From Rhodanobacteraceae bacterium (GTDB lineage Bacteria; Pseudomonadota; Gammaproteobacteria; Xanthomonadales; Rhodanobacteraceae), in assembly GCA_030123585.1 (NCBI GenBank), contig CP126120.1:930001-994000 (forward strand): 64,000 bases of DNA. The letters run 5' to 3'. The notes beneath the pieces were generated by a model. The model searched no databases, was not told the DNA's origin, and saw only the letters and a list, made by a program, of their open reading frames with translations. Below, in pieces: positions 15,236 through 24,000 of the stretch (position 1 is the stretch's first letter; every line of letters starts with the position of its first letter). The translations under genes were made by a program, and so were the position numbers.

Positions 15236-16832
15236 TCTCTTTCACCTCGAATTGTTGAGCCACATCGCTGACAACCTTGTCCTCATAAACTGTAAAACTG
15301 TCAAGATGCCTTCTATAAATAGGTAGCGCTTCCTTACGATCTACCTCCAATAATTTGCCAAGCTTCTTTCGTTCACCTTTTACCTGAAACAAGTCCAAGA
15401 TATGTCGGGGCGCAAACCCTTCAAATTGAATAAAGTGGCATTTATTAGTATCTCGTTCATCTTCTGAAATCGAGTCAGGATGCAAATGTGTCGCAAGGCT
15501 CTTTTCATAAGGTTCAATATAGATAACTTTAACAACGCCCGCAGCCACAATGTGGCGAGCGCAATTATGGCAAGGGTAGGTAGTAACTACCAAAGTGCTA
15601 TCTCTGAGACTGTGCCGCTTGTCTCGCGCCACTGCCAAAATAGCTGACATTTCAGCATGGATCGCTCGTGAGAATTCAATCAGCGAAGAAATTCCGGAAC
15701 TCTCTATAGCACCCCGAATCTCCTCGTCGGAGAGCGTGACGGGAATCTGCTTCGCCCCCTTGATTAGCGGGGCATCTGCAGCTTTCTTAGTTAGTGCGTT
15801 CCGAATACCAGATACGATTTTGCTTTCAATCTTTGCCTTCTCGTTATCATTGTGACAAATTCGCTCTCGCCATCTATAACAGCGGTGGTCATTATCAGAT
15901 GGGGTTTGCTCCATATGAGCGTCTTCGTAAAGACCACCACCGAATTTCGGCACATCATTCCAGCCCACGGAAATTAGCTGATCGTCACTCCCAACCAGCG
16001 CCGCACCCACCTGTCGCGACATGCAGGCCGACTTTGAGGCAGCGGTGGTCGCATGAAACATGGCAGACTCTTCGACCGTTGGACTTCTGATCTCAGCACC
16101 AAATAATACATCCAGGAACCGATTTACAATCGGATTCAAATTGTCAATACTCTCTGTTGCATTCCTGATAAAAAAATCAGACCGTGAAAACGCCTTACGT
16201 ACCTTTTGCCCAAACTCTGACGCCTCCCCTTGGTCTCTTTTTAAAATCGGATAGATCTTTTCTCGGTCTACTCCTAATGCCATCAACCGCGCCTCACGAA
16301 CATAATCTGGTGCAAATACGCCAACAAGCCAAAAAAGATTTCCATAAATTTCTTTAAGCTGATCTACTTCCTCTGGGTGCTTTAGTGAGTCAATCAAATA
16401 AATTCGACGAACAGACTTCGGAATTTCCATCCCATCTGCAGCACCCATTTCAAAACCATCTTTGTGGCGGATTTCGGAAATCCGCTTAACAGCAAGCCGA
16501 GCCAATATCGACGCTCCATGATTTGCCCGCAGCAGATTACCCGCGTCCTGATAAGACTGAATCCGTTGATCCAAACTACTACCCTCAGAGACATTGCTAC
16601 TATAAGTCCGGATAAAATCACTCACCTTTATTATCTCCGGAACATCGTAACGGAACTCCGACTCTAAACGCTTCTTTACCAGGCGAGCAACAGAGCTAAC
16701 TCCAGACGCAACCGGACCAATAAACGCAACAACGAGCTCCTCGGAAAGCCGTTCCCTGATCGAGGTCGAAAATTTATGCACTTCATGTGTAGTCTCGGAA
16801 GGCAGCTTTACACCAGCAACGGCAGTGTTCAT
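15225..16832 (-). CDS. AvcD-like anti-phage dCTP/dCMP deaminase (P-loop domain plus deaminase domain)
   Basis: 535 aa. The N-terminal P-loop kinase-like domain has GPVASGVSS (39-47) where a Walker A would be, lacking the usual GKS/T lysine. The C-terminal cytidine/deoxycytidylate deaminase domain has SRQVGAALV (272-280), the zinc ligand and proton shuttle HAE (392-394) and PCHNC (420-424). This two-domain build is that of AvcD, which defends by deaminating dCTP/dCMP and starving phage of deoxycytidine. In the known system the toxin is held by a small RNA, AvcI, encoded beside it; only 76 bases separate this gene from the one upstream, so any such RNA would have to overlap genes. A TTGAGGA site precedes the ATG. 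It is AT-richer than the flanks. Confidence 0.9.
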   Translation of the reverse strand: MNTAVAGVKLPSETTHEVHKFSTSIRERLSEELVVAFIGPVASGVSSVARLVKKRLESEFRYDVPEIIKVSDFIRTYSSNVSEGSSLDQRIQSYQDAGNLLRANHGASILARLAVKRISEIRHKDGFEMGAADGMEIPKSVRRIYLIDSLKHPEEVDQLKEIYGNLFWLVGVFAPDYVREARLMALGVDREKIYPILKRDQGEASEFGQKVRKAFSRSDFFIRNATESIDNLNPIVNRFLDVLFGAEIRSPTVEESAMFHATTAASKSACMSRQVGAALVGSDDQLISVGWNDVPKFGGGLYEDAHMEQTPSDNDHRCYRWRERICHNDNEKAKIESKIVSGIRNALTKKAADAPLIKGAKQIPVTLSDEEIRGAIESSGISSLIEFSRAIHAEMSAILAVARDKRHSLRDSTLVVTTYPCHNCARHIVAAGVVKVIYIEPYEKSLATHLHPDSISEDERDTNKCHFIQFEGFAPRHILDLFQVKGERKKLGKLLEVDRKEALPIYRRHLDSFTVYEDKVVSDVAQQFEVKENEA

Positions 16833-16908
16833 TCCTCAATCCCCCAACATTATGGAACGTTATAGTTTGTAGGACACTTTGTTCGCTTATACGCATTCGC
16901 CACTATCC

Positions 16909-17853
16909 TCAGACCTCTCGGATGAGTCGCTGAAGTGTGTAAAAGCGTTTGGCGGGCTTGTTCGGCCGCCTGACTTCTCTAACGTCAAACTCACCAAGCC
17001 ACCTATGCCCAACTGGATTGGATAAGCCTTGAAGTACTTGCTCGCCTATTTCTCTACTGGCATCGGTCGCAACTTTGCCCGAAATTGTTTCACCCGACTC
17101 CTGAAGCACAAATTCAAATCTACGATGAGCCGGTAATAGTCCAAAGAGTAAACCAGTTAGTTGTACAGCATTTTGCTCAACTAGTTCGATTCCCTCCGTC
17201 CGTTCTTTTGCTCGCTCCACATCCTCGCGTCCGAGCGAGACTTCCCGCGCACCCTCCACGATTTTTAGTGTTGCTTGGGCATTCGCCAAGGAATCAAAAA
17301 ATGCCTTGGTTGAACTGAGGAGCCTAGAATCTATGTCCGCTATGGCATCGATGAAGGGATCTTCAGCAGGGTCAGCGATTTTGGCTACAAAATCAACCAC
17401 ATCTGTCACGACTTCGCTTAGTTGCGTACGCAGGGCCTCTTCTTGATCCCCAACTTCCTCAAGCACAAATCCAAACGAACCTCGAGTAACTGCGGTCACC
17501 ATCAGTTTAGAATCCGATTGAGCCGCAATCGGCCCGCGCGCACCCAGTGATCCTAGTTCTCGGCGAGCGAACACCTTTGACACGAGGTCTTGAAACCGTT
17601 CTAGAGCATCGCCTGCAAAGCTCGCATCTATTCCTCGCGAACCTAGTACTTTGGGCCCCCCAAAAAATAATGCTGCGGACGCATTCTTTTCCACAAGAGA
17701 ATTAAGCAGATTAAGTTCTGCGTTTAATTTCTGAAGACGCTGTTCAAATTGTCTTGCACCAAGAACGTCTCCGACCTCGGTAGCCTGCGCAAGCAGGTCT
17801 CGTACAGTCGCTCGCTCTGCCGACACTTCTTCATGGCGCAATTTAGTTGGCAT
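16909..17853 (-). CDS. unrecognised 314-aa protein, partner of the nucleotidyltransferase-like gene
   Basis: Start ATG 17853, overlapping the upstream gene by 11 bases (ATGCCAACTAA contains its stop); a longer in-frame start exists but reaches deep into that gene. Residues about 8-60 are predicted helical or coiled (ERATVRDLLAQATEVGD, FEQRLQKLNAELNLL). The middle (KLMVTAVTRGSFGFVLEEV) and the C-terminus (HRRFEFVLQESGETISGKV, GHRWLGEFDVREV) look beta-rich. There is no signal peptide, membrane segment or catalytic motif I can name. It is AT-richer than the host genes. The tight coupling to an NTase-like protein suggests a two-protein toxin-antitoxin or defence module; this is inference. Confidence 0.78.
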   Translation of the reverse strand: MPTKLRHEEVSAERATVRDLLAQATEVGDVLGARQFEQRLQKLNAELNLLNSLVEKNASAALFFGGPKVLGSRGIDASFAGDALERFQDLVSKVFARRELGSLGARGPIAAQSDSKLMVTAVTRGSFGFVLEEVGDQEEALRTQLSEVVTDVVDFVAKIADPAEDPFIDAIADIDSRLLSSTKAFFDSLANAQATLKIVEGAREVSLGREDVERAKERTEGIELVEQNAVQLTGLLFGLLPAHRRFEFVLQESGETISGKVATDASREIGEQVLQGLSNPVGHRWLGEFDVREVRRPNKPAKRFYTLQRLIREV

Positions 17854-18409
17854 TGGCCTCTCCCTCGAGAAGAGCCGCCGCTGACGCATCGTCCTCGTCA
17901 AGGCTAACCTGCACGAGTCCCTTCCACAGGGCCGTTTCTCTTTGATGCGAAAACAAGCCGAACCAGAATACGGATTGCCTGATTACTACTGAAACAGGGA
18001 TGGTCAAATCCACAAAAAAACAATGAAGACCTAGTCCCTCCGCAGTCAGAACCGCGATATTTTGCTCTACGAATTCTTCCCATGCTGCCTTATCGGATGC
18101 TCCTGCGGGCCGACTGAGAAAGGTAACGACATCGATGTCACCTGGGGGCCTGCCGCGCTGCATTTCAACATCTTCAACAAAGCTTCCATCAATCCACTGA
18201 TATCCGCGAATTCCGAGTTGTCGCAGTGATCGTCGATACTGGAAGAGGTCTCGAAGTAATAATTTTCGCTCCGGACTTGTCGCAAAAGTTGAGACGAGCT
18301 CATGTGGTGTGATTTGGTAGGGTGAACGGCCAGCAACGTTGTCCTTCGTCGCCCCTAGCTCTGGGAGATATGGCGGCAATACACCCGATAACGTGAATGA
18401 TGGAAGCAC
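17843..18409 (-). CDS. nucleotidyltransferase-like protein (DUF6932 type)
   Basis: 188 aa. The core GYQWIDGSFVEDVE...PPGDIDVVTFL matches the nucleotidyltransferase pattern G-S, about 14 residues, then D-x-D, as in minimal nucleotidyltransferases and the DUF6932 family. A third acidic residue is plausible in LHCFFVDLTIP. The C-terminus is acidic (DEDDASAAALLEGE). Members of this fold act as antitoxins (MNT of MNT-HEPN pairs), AMPylators or signal synthases; the sequence does not say which. It is first in a run of minus-strand genes: this, its 314-aa partner, the AvcD-like deaminase and the 62-aa ORF. It begins just beyond the 3' end of icmF. Confidence 0.72.
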   Translation of the reverse strand: MLPSFTLSGVLPPYLPELGATKDNVAGRSPYQITPHELVSTFATSPERKLLLRDLFQYRRSLRQLGIRGYQWIDGSFVEDVEMQRGRPPGDIDVVTFLSRPAGASDKAAWEEFVEQNIAVLTAEGLGLHCFFVDLTIPVSVVIRQSVFWFGLFSHQRETALWKGLVQVSLDEDDASAAALLEGEANAN

Positions 18410-18521
18410 TAGTCGTCCCCCTGAGATCAGTTGCTACCTAAGCTCCTGGCTGCGAAATCGACTACTTATTCTGCACCGTTGGCTGCGTCGCACTATCCGC
18501 AGAAGCAAATGCGAGGATTCT

Positions 18522-21500
18522 TCACATATTCCGCCGATACTCGCCACCCACATCGTACAGCGCATGGCTGATCTGCCCCAGCGAGTGGGTCTTCACCGCT
18601 TCCATCAGCGCTTCGAACACGTTGCGGCGTTCGCGGGCGGTGTCCTGCAGGTAGCGCAGGCCGTGGCCGTCGTGGACTTGCTTGACGGGTGTGTCGGCGG
18701 AATCGACTTCGTGCGTGCGGTCGGTTTCGCCTGAGGGCGCCAGCGGGTTGCGGGCTTGCTGGAAGGCTTGCACGTTGTCGATCTGCTGGTGCTTTTCTTC
18801 CTCGGTCGAGCGGATCAGTTCGATGGTGGTGGCGACTTCGCCGGCGTGTTCCTTGGGCAGGAAGGTGTTGACGCCGATCAGCGGCAGCGAGCCGTCGTGT
18901 TTCTTGTGCTCGTAGTACAGCGATTCTTCCTGGATCTTGCCGCGCTGGTACATGGTGTCCATCGCGCCCAGCACGCCGCCGCGATCGCTGATGGCCTCGA
19001 ACTCCTTGTACACGGCCTCTTCCACGAGGTCGGTGAGCTGCTCGATGACGTAGCTGCCCTGCCACGGGTTTTCGTTGAAGTTGAGCCCCAGCTCGTGGTT
19101 GATGATGAGCTGGATGGCGACCGCGCGGCGCACCGATTCCTCGGTGGGCGTGGTGATGGCCTCGTCGTAGGCGTTGGTGTGCAGGCTGTTGCAGTTGTCG
19201 AACAGCGCGTACAACGCCTGCAGCGTGGTGCGGATGTCGTTGAACTGGATTTCCTGCGCGTGCAGCGAGCGGCCGGAGGTCTGGATGTGGTACTTCAGCA
19301 TCTGGCTGCGCGGTGACGCGCCGTAGCGCTCGCGCATCGCGCGCGCCCAGATTCGCCGGGCCACGCGGCCGATCACGCTGTATTCCGGGTCCATGCCGTT
19401 GGAGAAGAAGAACGACAGGTTGGGCGCGAAGTCGTCGATCTGCATGCCGCGCGCGAGGTAGTACTCGACGATGGTGAAGCCGTTGGACAGCGTGAAGGCG
19501 AGCTGCGAGATCGGGTTGGCCCCGGCCTCGGCGATGTGGTAGCCCGAGATCGACACCGAATAGAAGTTGCGCACCTTGTGGTCGACGAAATACTGCTGGA
19601 TGTCGCCCATCATGCGCAGCGCGAATTCGGTGGAGAAGATGCAGGTGTTCTGCGCCTGGTCTTCCTTCAGGATGTCGGCCTGCACGGTGCCGCGCACGGT
19701 GGAGAGCGTTTGTTCCTTGATGCGCGCGTAGGTTTCGGCATCGACGAGCTGGTCGCCGGCGACGCCGAGCAGCGCGAGACCGAGGCCGTCGTTGCCCTGC
19801 GGCAGGTCGCCGTGGTACTGCGGGCGCGGCTTGCCCTTGAAGAGTTGGTCGATCTTCTTTTCGGCGGCCGCCCAGCGCGAGCCGTCTTCCTTCAGGTATT
19901 TCTCGACCTGCTGGTCGATCGCGGTGTTCATGAACATCGCGAGGATCATCGGCGCGGGGCCGTTGATGGTCATCGACACGCTGGTCTTGGGGTTGCACAG
20001 GTCGAAGCCGGAATACAGCTTCTTCATGTCCACCAGCGTGGCGATGGACACGCCGGAGTTGCCGATCTTGCCGTAGATGTCCGGGCGCGGCGCCGGGTCT
20101 TCGCCGTACAGGGTCACGCTGTCGAAAGCCGTGGACAGGCGCGCGGCGGGCTGGCCGAGGCTGAGGTAATGGAAGCGCCGATTGGTGCGCTCGGGCGTGC
20201 CCTCGCCCGCGAACATGCGGGTCGGGGCTTCGCCGCTGCGGCGGTACGGATACACGCCGCCGGTGTAGGGATACGCGCCCGGCAGGTTTTCCAGCAGCAG
20301 GTACTTGAGCTGCTCGCCCCAGTCGTTGGTGGTGGGTGGCGCGATCTTCGGCACCTTCTGGTGCGAGAGGGTTTCGCGGTAGTTCGAAACCTTGATGGCC
20401 TTGCCGCGGACGGTGTATTCGTTGAATTCGGCTTGGACCGCTTCGCGGCGGGAGGGCCAGTCGCGCAGGGCGTGGATGGCTTCGGATGAGAGTTCCTTTA
20501 CCGCTTCGTTGTAGCGTTGGCGGAGAAGAACCATCGATCGATCAGCCAAATTGGCTGTTGTAGGAGCGCCGGAAGGCGCGACCGTTTTCGCGGCGTAGGT
20601 CGGGCCTTCCGGCCCTCCTACAGAGGCGCTTTGGAGGGCGGCGCTGTCGTACAAATCCAGCGCGCGCGGCAATTGCGCGTCACCCAGTTCCTTCAACGAT
20701 TCGTAATAGTGCTGCGCCTTGGACGCCGCCTCCGCCATGCGTTTGGCATCGGCATTGATGCCACGGCCTTGCTCGGCGATCTCGGCGAGGTAGCGCACGC
20801 GCTTGCCGGGGATCAGCACGGTGGCGCGCGGTTCCTTGAGCGACGTATCGACGTGAGGCTGGAAGTCGCAATGGCCGTTGTAGGAGCCCGCCTTGCGGGC
20901 GACCGCTTCACCGGCATTGGCCGGGTCGCGCGCAACAGAAGAAGCAGGCGCTTCGCGCCGGCGCGCTCCTACATCGTCCAGATGCAGTTTCTCGCGAAGA
21001 AGCCTGCACAAATTCACGAACATCCAGGTGACGCCCGGATCGTTGAACTGGCTGGCGATGGTGGGATACACCGGCACGTCTTCGTCCGGCATCTGGAACG
21101 CGGTGTGGTTGCGCTTCCACTGCTTGCGCACGTCGCGCAGCGCGTCTTCGGCGCCGCGGCGGTCGTACTTGTTCAGCACGACGAGTTGCGCGAAATCCAG
21201 CATGTCGATTTTTTCGAGCTGCGACGCCGCGCCGTAGTCGCTGGTCATCACGTACACCGGGAAATCGACCAGATCGACGATCTCGGTGTCGGCCTGGCCG
21301 ATGCCGGCGGTTTCGACGATCACCAGGTCGAACGGCATGGATTTCAGGAACGCGATGCAGTCGTGCAGCACCGCGTTGGTGGCGACGTGCGCGCGGCGGG
21401 TCGCCATCGAGCGCATGAACACGCGATGCGAGCGCAGCGCGTTCATGCGGATGCGGTCGCCCAACAGCGCGCCGCCGCCCTTGCGGCGGGTCGGATCGAC

Positions 21501-22304
21501 GGCCAGCACCGCGATGCGCATGTCCGGGAACGAATGCAGGAAGCGCAGCAGCAGTTCATCGACCACGCTGGATTTGCCCGCGCCGCCGGTGCCGGTGATG
21601 CCGATCACTGGCGTCGTCGGAATCCGGGACTCGGGACTCGGGACTCGGGACTCGGCAGAGCGCGCCCACTGCTTGCGCAGCATCTTCAATTCGGATTCGG
21701 AGAATGTTCCATCTTCGATAGCCGAAAGCATCCGCCCAACGCTTATCTCGTCGTCAATGTTTGCACTGGCGATGGCTGCGAGTCCCGAGTCCCGAGTCCC
21801 GAGTCCCGGCTTTGCCGAGTCCCGAGTCCCGAGTCCCGAGTCCCGAGCCGCACTCGCGCGGCCCACCACATCCTCGATCATGTGCACCAGCCCCATGTGC
21901 ATGCCGTCGTTGGGGTGGTAGATGCGCTCGACGCCGTAGTCCTGCAGTTCCCTGATTTCCTCGGGCGTGATGGTGCCGCCGCCGCCGCCGAACACGCGGA
22001 TATGCGCGGCGCCGCGCTCCTTCAGCATGTCCACCATGTACTTGAAGTATTCGATGTGGCCGCCCTGGTAGCTGGACAGCGCGATGCCGTCGGCGTCTTC
22101 CTGCAGCGCGGCGCGCACCACGTCCTCGACCGAACGGTTGTGGCCGAGGTGGATCACTTCCGCGCCTTGCGCCTGGATGATCCGGCGCATGATGTTGATG
22201 GCGGCATCGTGCCCGTCGAACAGGCTGCCGGCGGTGACGAAACGCAGCGGGGTCGCGTCGGCGCGGGGTTCGGATTCGGGAAGCCTGGATGCAGTCGTGC
22301 TCAT
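18522..22304 (-). CDS. icmF: fused isobutyryl-CoA mutase IcmF, with in-frame repeat insertions
   Basis: 1260 aa from ATG 22304 (a GTG lies 12 bases earlier). Order: B12-binding domain ([24 protein letters not shown]), MeaI-type GTPase chaperone (Walker [24 protein letters not shown]), then the large acyl-CoA mutase barrel ([20 protein letters not shown]-like [25 protein letters not shown]). IcmF interconverts isobutyryl- and butyryl-CoA using adenosylcobalamin; some also act on isovaleryl-/pivalyl-CoA. It is about 170 residues longer than typical IcmF (about 1090). The excess is at least four repeat-derived insertions in linkers: 7-bp tandem repeats near residues 153-175 and 216-229, and REP-like segments coded at 20879-20973 and 20559-20634. 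Catalytic motifs are intact. Divergent from leucine dehydrogenase. Confidence 0.95.
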   Translation of the reverse strand: MSTTASRLPESEPRADATPLRFVTAGSLFDGHDAAINIMRRIIQAQGAEVIHLGHNRSVEDVVRAALQEDADGIALSSYQGGHIEYFKYMVDMLKERGAAHIRVFGGGGGTITPEEIRELQDYGVERIYHPNDGMHMGLVHMIEDVVGRASAARDSGLGTRDSAKPGLGTRDSGLAAIASANIDDEISVGRMLSAIEDGTFSESELKMLRKQWARSAESRVPSPESRIPTTPVIGITGTGGAGKSSVVDELLLRFLHSFPDMRIAVLAVDPTRRKGGGALLGDRIRMNALRSHRVFMRSMATRRAHVATNAVLHDCIAFLKSMPFDLVIVETAGIGQADTEIVDLVDFPVYVMTSDYGAASQLEKIDMLDFAQLVVLNKYDRRGAEDALRDVRKQWKRNHTAFQMPDEDVPVYPTIASQFNDPGVTWMFVNLCRLLREKLHLDDVGARRREAPASSVARDPANAGEAVARKAGSYNGHCDFQPHVDTSLKEPRATVLIPGKRVRYLAEIAEQGRGINADAKRMAEAASKAQHYYESLKELGDAQLPRALDLYDSAALQSASVGGPEGPTYAAKTVAPSGAPTTANLADRSMVLLRQRYNEAVKELSSEAIHALRDWPSRREAVQAEFNEYTVRGKAIKVSNYRETLSHQKVPKIAPPTTNDWGEQLKYLLLENLPGAYPYTGGVYPYRRSGEAPTRMFAGEGTPERTNRRFHYLSLGQPAARLSTAFDSVTLYGEDPAPRPDIYGKIGNSGVSIATLVDMKKLYSGFDLCNPKTSVSMTINGPAPMILAMFMNTAIDQQVEKYLKEDGSRWAAAEKKIDQLFKGKPRPQYHGDLPQGNDGLGLALLGVAGDQLVDAETYARIKEQTLSTVRGTVQADILKEDQAQNTCIFSTEFALRMMGDIQQYFVDHKVRNFYSVSISGYHIAEAGANPISQLAFTLSNGFTIVEYYLARGMQIDDFAPNLSFFFSNGMDPEYSVIGRVARRIWARAMRERYGASPRSQMLKYHIQTSGRSLHAQEIQFNDIRTTLQALYALFDNCNSLHTNAYDEAITTPTEESVRRAVAIQLIINHELGLNFNENPWQGSYVIEQLTDLVEEAVYKEFEAISDRGGVLGAMDTMYQRGKIQEESLYYEHKKHDGSLPLIGVNTFLPKEHAGEVATTIELIRSTEEEKHQQIDNVQAFQQARNPLAPSGETDRTHEVDSADTPVKQVHDGHGLRYLQDTARERRNVFEALMEAVKTHSLGQISHALYDVGGEYRRNM
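20559..20634. repeat. REP-like doublet inside icmF
   Basis: The segment is bounded by TGTAGGAGCGCC and GGCCCTCCTACA, with an inner GGAAGGCGCGACC / GGTCGGGCCTTCC inverted pair. It encodes a Gly/Pro/Ser-rich linker of IcmF that other IcmF proteins do not have. The same end sequence (TAGGAGC...GCTCCTA) marks the repeat at 20879-20973. Confidence 0.75.
20879..20973. repeat. second REP-like element inside icmF
   Basis: It runs from TGTAGGAGCCCGCC to GGCGCGCTCCTACA, with GCCCGCCTTGCGGGC and GCGCTTCGCGCCGGCGC inner hairpins. It is read in frame as an Arg/Ala-rich linker ([20 protein letters not shown]) between the GTPase and mutase parts of IcmF. Confidence 0.75.
21623..21654. repeat. 7-bp tandem repeat inside icmF, four copies
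   Basis: About four copies of GGGACTC in a row, read on the minus strand as [10 protein letters not shown] within IcmF, just before the GTPase Walker A. Confidence 0.88.
21779..21847. repeat. 7-bp tandem repeat inside icmF, two blocks of four
   Basis: Four GAGTCCC copies, the spacer GGCTTTGCC, then four more copies. Read on the minus strand they encode RDSGLGT-type heptads after the B12 domain. A 7-base unit shifts the frame unless copy number changes in threes. Confidence 0.9.
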
Positions 22305-22641
22305 GCGCAGTTTCACCAGAAGGCTCTTTCAACCCTCTGATTGTACAGCCTGGGTCCTCGATCCACCGCCACCGGGAACCCGAGAGCTGCGCAACACCGG
22401 GATGGCGCGCCCCGATGCCGTTCACGGCCGTTGTCGCGTTGGTGTTGCATGAAGAATCCCGCGCAACGGCTTGATCGGCACGGCATTCACGTCGGCTGGC
22501 ACGCAACGGCTACAATAGGGGGCTGCGAACGCGGGACCGGGCCATTTCGAAGTCCGGCCAGCGCTCGCGATTCCATCCATGGCGCCTCGTGGCGCCTTTT
22601 TGCCACCCGCGCCGACCCCGTGCGCCACTGGAGCAACCCCG
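22305..22641 (+). promoter_or_regulatory. icmF / leucine dehydrogenase divergent region with a terminator-like hairpin in the leader
   Basis: 337 bases without a gene. A candidate -10 box TACAAT (22511-22516) faces leucine dehydrogenase; no good -35 is seen. At 22581-22600 the stem GGCGCC-TCGT-GGCGCC is followed directly by TTTTT, a terminator-like hairpin about 40 bases before the ldh ATG. It could attenuate leucine dehydrogenase transcription, or end a short upstream transcript. Confidence 0.5.
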
Positions 22642-23745
22642 ATGCTTTTCGAAACCATCGCCACCACCGGCCACGAGCAGGTCGTGTTCTGCCAGAACAA
22701 GGACGCGGGCCTGAAGGCCATCATCGCGATCCACAACACCGTGCTCGGCCCCGCGCTGGGCGGCCTGCGCATGTGGCCGTACAAGACCGACGAGGAAGCA
22801 TTGAACGACGTGCTGCGGTTGTCGCGCGGCATGACCTACAAGAACGCGGTCGCCGGCCTGAACCTCGGCGGCGGCAAGGCGGTGATCATCGGCGATCCCG
22901 CGAAGGACAAATCCGAGGCGCTGTTCCGCGCGCTGGGACGCTTCATCAATTCGCTGCACGGCCGCTACATCACGGCCGAGGACGTCGGCATCGACGTCAA
23001 CGACATGGAATACGTGTATCGCGAAACCGAATTCGTGACCGGCGTGCACCAGGTGCACGGCGGTTCGGGCGATCCCTCGCCATTCACCGCCTACGGCGCG
23101 CTGCAGGGCGTGATGGCGACGCTCAACTACAAGCACGGCAACGAGGACATCGGCAAGTACAGCTTCGCGGTGCAGGGCTGCGGCCACGTGGGCAGCGAGT
23201 TCATCAAGCTGCTGCGCGAACAGGGCGCCAAGGTGTTCGTCACCGACATCAACAAGCAGGCCGTGCAGCGCTGCGTCGATGAGCTGGGTTGCGAAGCCGT
23301 CGGCCTCGACGAGATCTACGACGTCGATTGCGACGTGTACAGCCCGTGCGCGCTGGGCGGCACCGTCAACGAGCAGACCATCGACCGCATCAAGGCGCCG
23401 ATCATCTGCGGCATCGCCAACAACCAGTTGTCCACCGATTCGATCGGCGACGAGCTGATGAAACGCGGCGTGGTGTATGCGCCCGACTACGCGGTCAACG
23501 CCGGCGGCGTGATGAACGTGTCGCTGGAAATCGACGGCTACAACCGCGAACGCGCGATGCGCATGATGCGCAGCATCTACTACAACGTCGGCCGCATCTT
23601 CCAGATCGCCGACCGCGACGGCATCCCGACCTACAAGGCCGCCGACCGCATGGCCGAGGAACGCATCAACGCCATCGGCAGGATCAAGCTGCCGACGATG
23701 GGCAATGATGGGGCGAGGTTCCTGGGCAGGATGCGGGGGCAGTAA
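22642..23745 (+). CDS. ldh: leucine dehydrogenase (Glu/Leu/Phe/Val dehydrogenase family)
   Basis: 367 aa, the normal length for leucine dehydrogenase. ATG 22642 has GGAG upstream; the frame extends further but only through the leader. N-terminal substrate domain: GPALGGLRMWPY, Lys67 in MTYKNAV and catalytic Lys79 in GLNLGGGKAVI. The NAD-binding Rossmann motif is GCGHVGSEF, with VTDINK beyond. It oxidatively deaminates Leu, Val and Ile to branched 2-oxo acids with NAD+, feeding branched-chain catabolism or iso-fatty-acid primers. Next to isovaleryl-CoA dehydrogenase and icmF it forms a branched-chain carbon cluster. Confidence 0.93.
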   Translation: MLFETIATTGHEQVVFCQNKDAGLKAIIAIHNTVLGPALGGLRMWPYKTDEEALNDVLRLSRGMTYKNAVAGLNLGGGKAVIIGDPAKDKSEALFRALGRFINSLHGRYITAEDVGIDVNDMEYVYRETEFVTGVHQVHGGSGDPSPFTAYGALQGVMATLNYKHGNEDIGKYSFAVQGCGHVGSEFIKLLREQGAKVFVTDINKQAVQRCVDELGCEAVGLDEIYDVDCDVYSPCALGGTVNEQTIDRIKAPIICGIANNQLSTDSIGDELMKRGVVYAPDYAVNAGGVMNVSLEIDGYNRERAMRMMRSIYYNVGRIFQIADRDGIPTYKAADRMAEERINAIGRIKLPTMGNDGARFLGRMRGQ

Positions 23746-23761
23746 GAACCGGATCTCGGAT

Positions 23762-23935
23762 CAGGACTCGGGACTCGGAACTCGGAACTCGGAACTCGGG
23801 AAAGCGTAAAAGCAAAGCCGTCATTCCGGGGCCGACCCGGCTTCATCGGGTCGGAACCCGGAATCGGTCTCTCGACACCGAAAAACCGATTCCGGGTTCC
23901 GCGCTGCGCGCGGCCCCGGAATGACGGGAAACGTG
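23762..23935. repeat. intergenic 7-bp repeats plus CCGGAATGACG inverted repeat
   Basis: 23762-23801 has about five copies of GGACTCG/GGAACTCG, degenerate versions of the units in icmF. Then 23820-23935 holds a long inverted element with outer ends GTCATTCCGGGG and CCCCGGAATGACGG and inner GACCCGGCTTCATCGGGTCGG and CGCGCTGCGCGCGG hairpins. The same outer ends recur at 39490-39604, near 39045-39070 and inside mfd. Confidence 0.85.
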
Positions 23936-24000
23936 GCCAACCGGCGCGAATGCGGCACAATGAGTTCCTCCTCGCAGGAACGGCGTCAACAAGGATTCCC

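Noticed and set aside
9140-18409. A prophage or integrative element
   Set aside because: No integrase, phage structural genes, tRNA-linked attachment site or plasmid transfer genes are visible.
21779-21847. Tandem repeats considered as a CRISPR array
   Set aside because: Units are 7 bases with no spacers, and lie within icmF. No CRISPR-length repeats or cas genes occur in the window.
20517-22340. 607-aa plus-strand frame opposite icmF
   Set aside because: Antisense of icmF, interrupted by translated repeats; no protein features.
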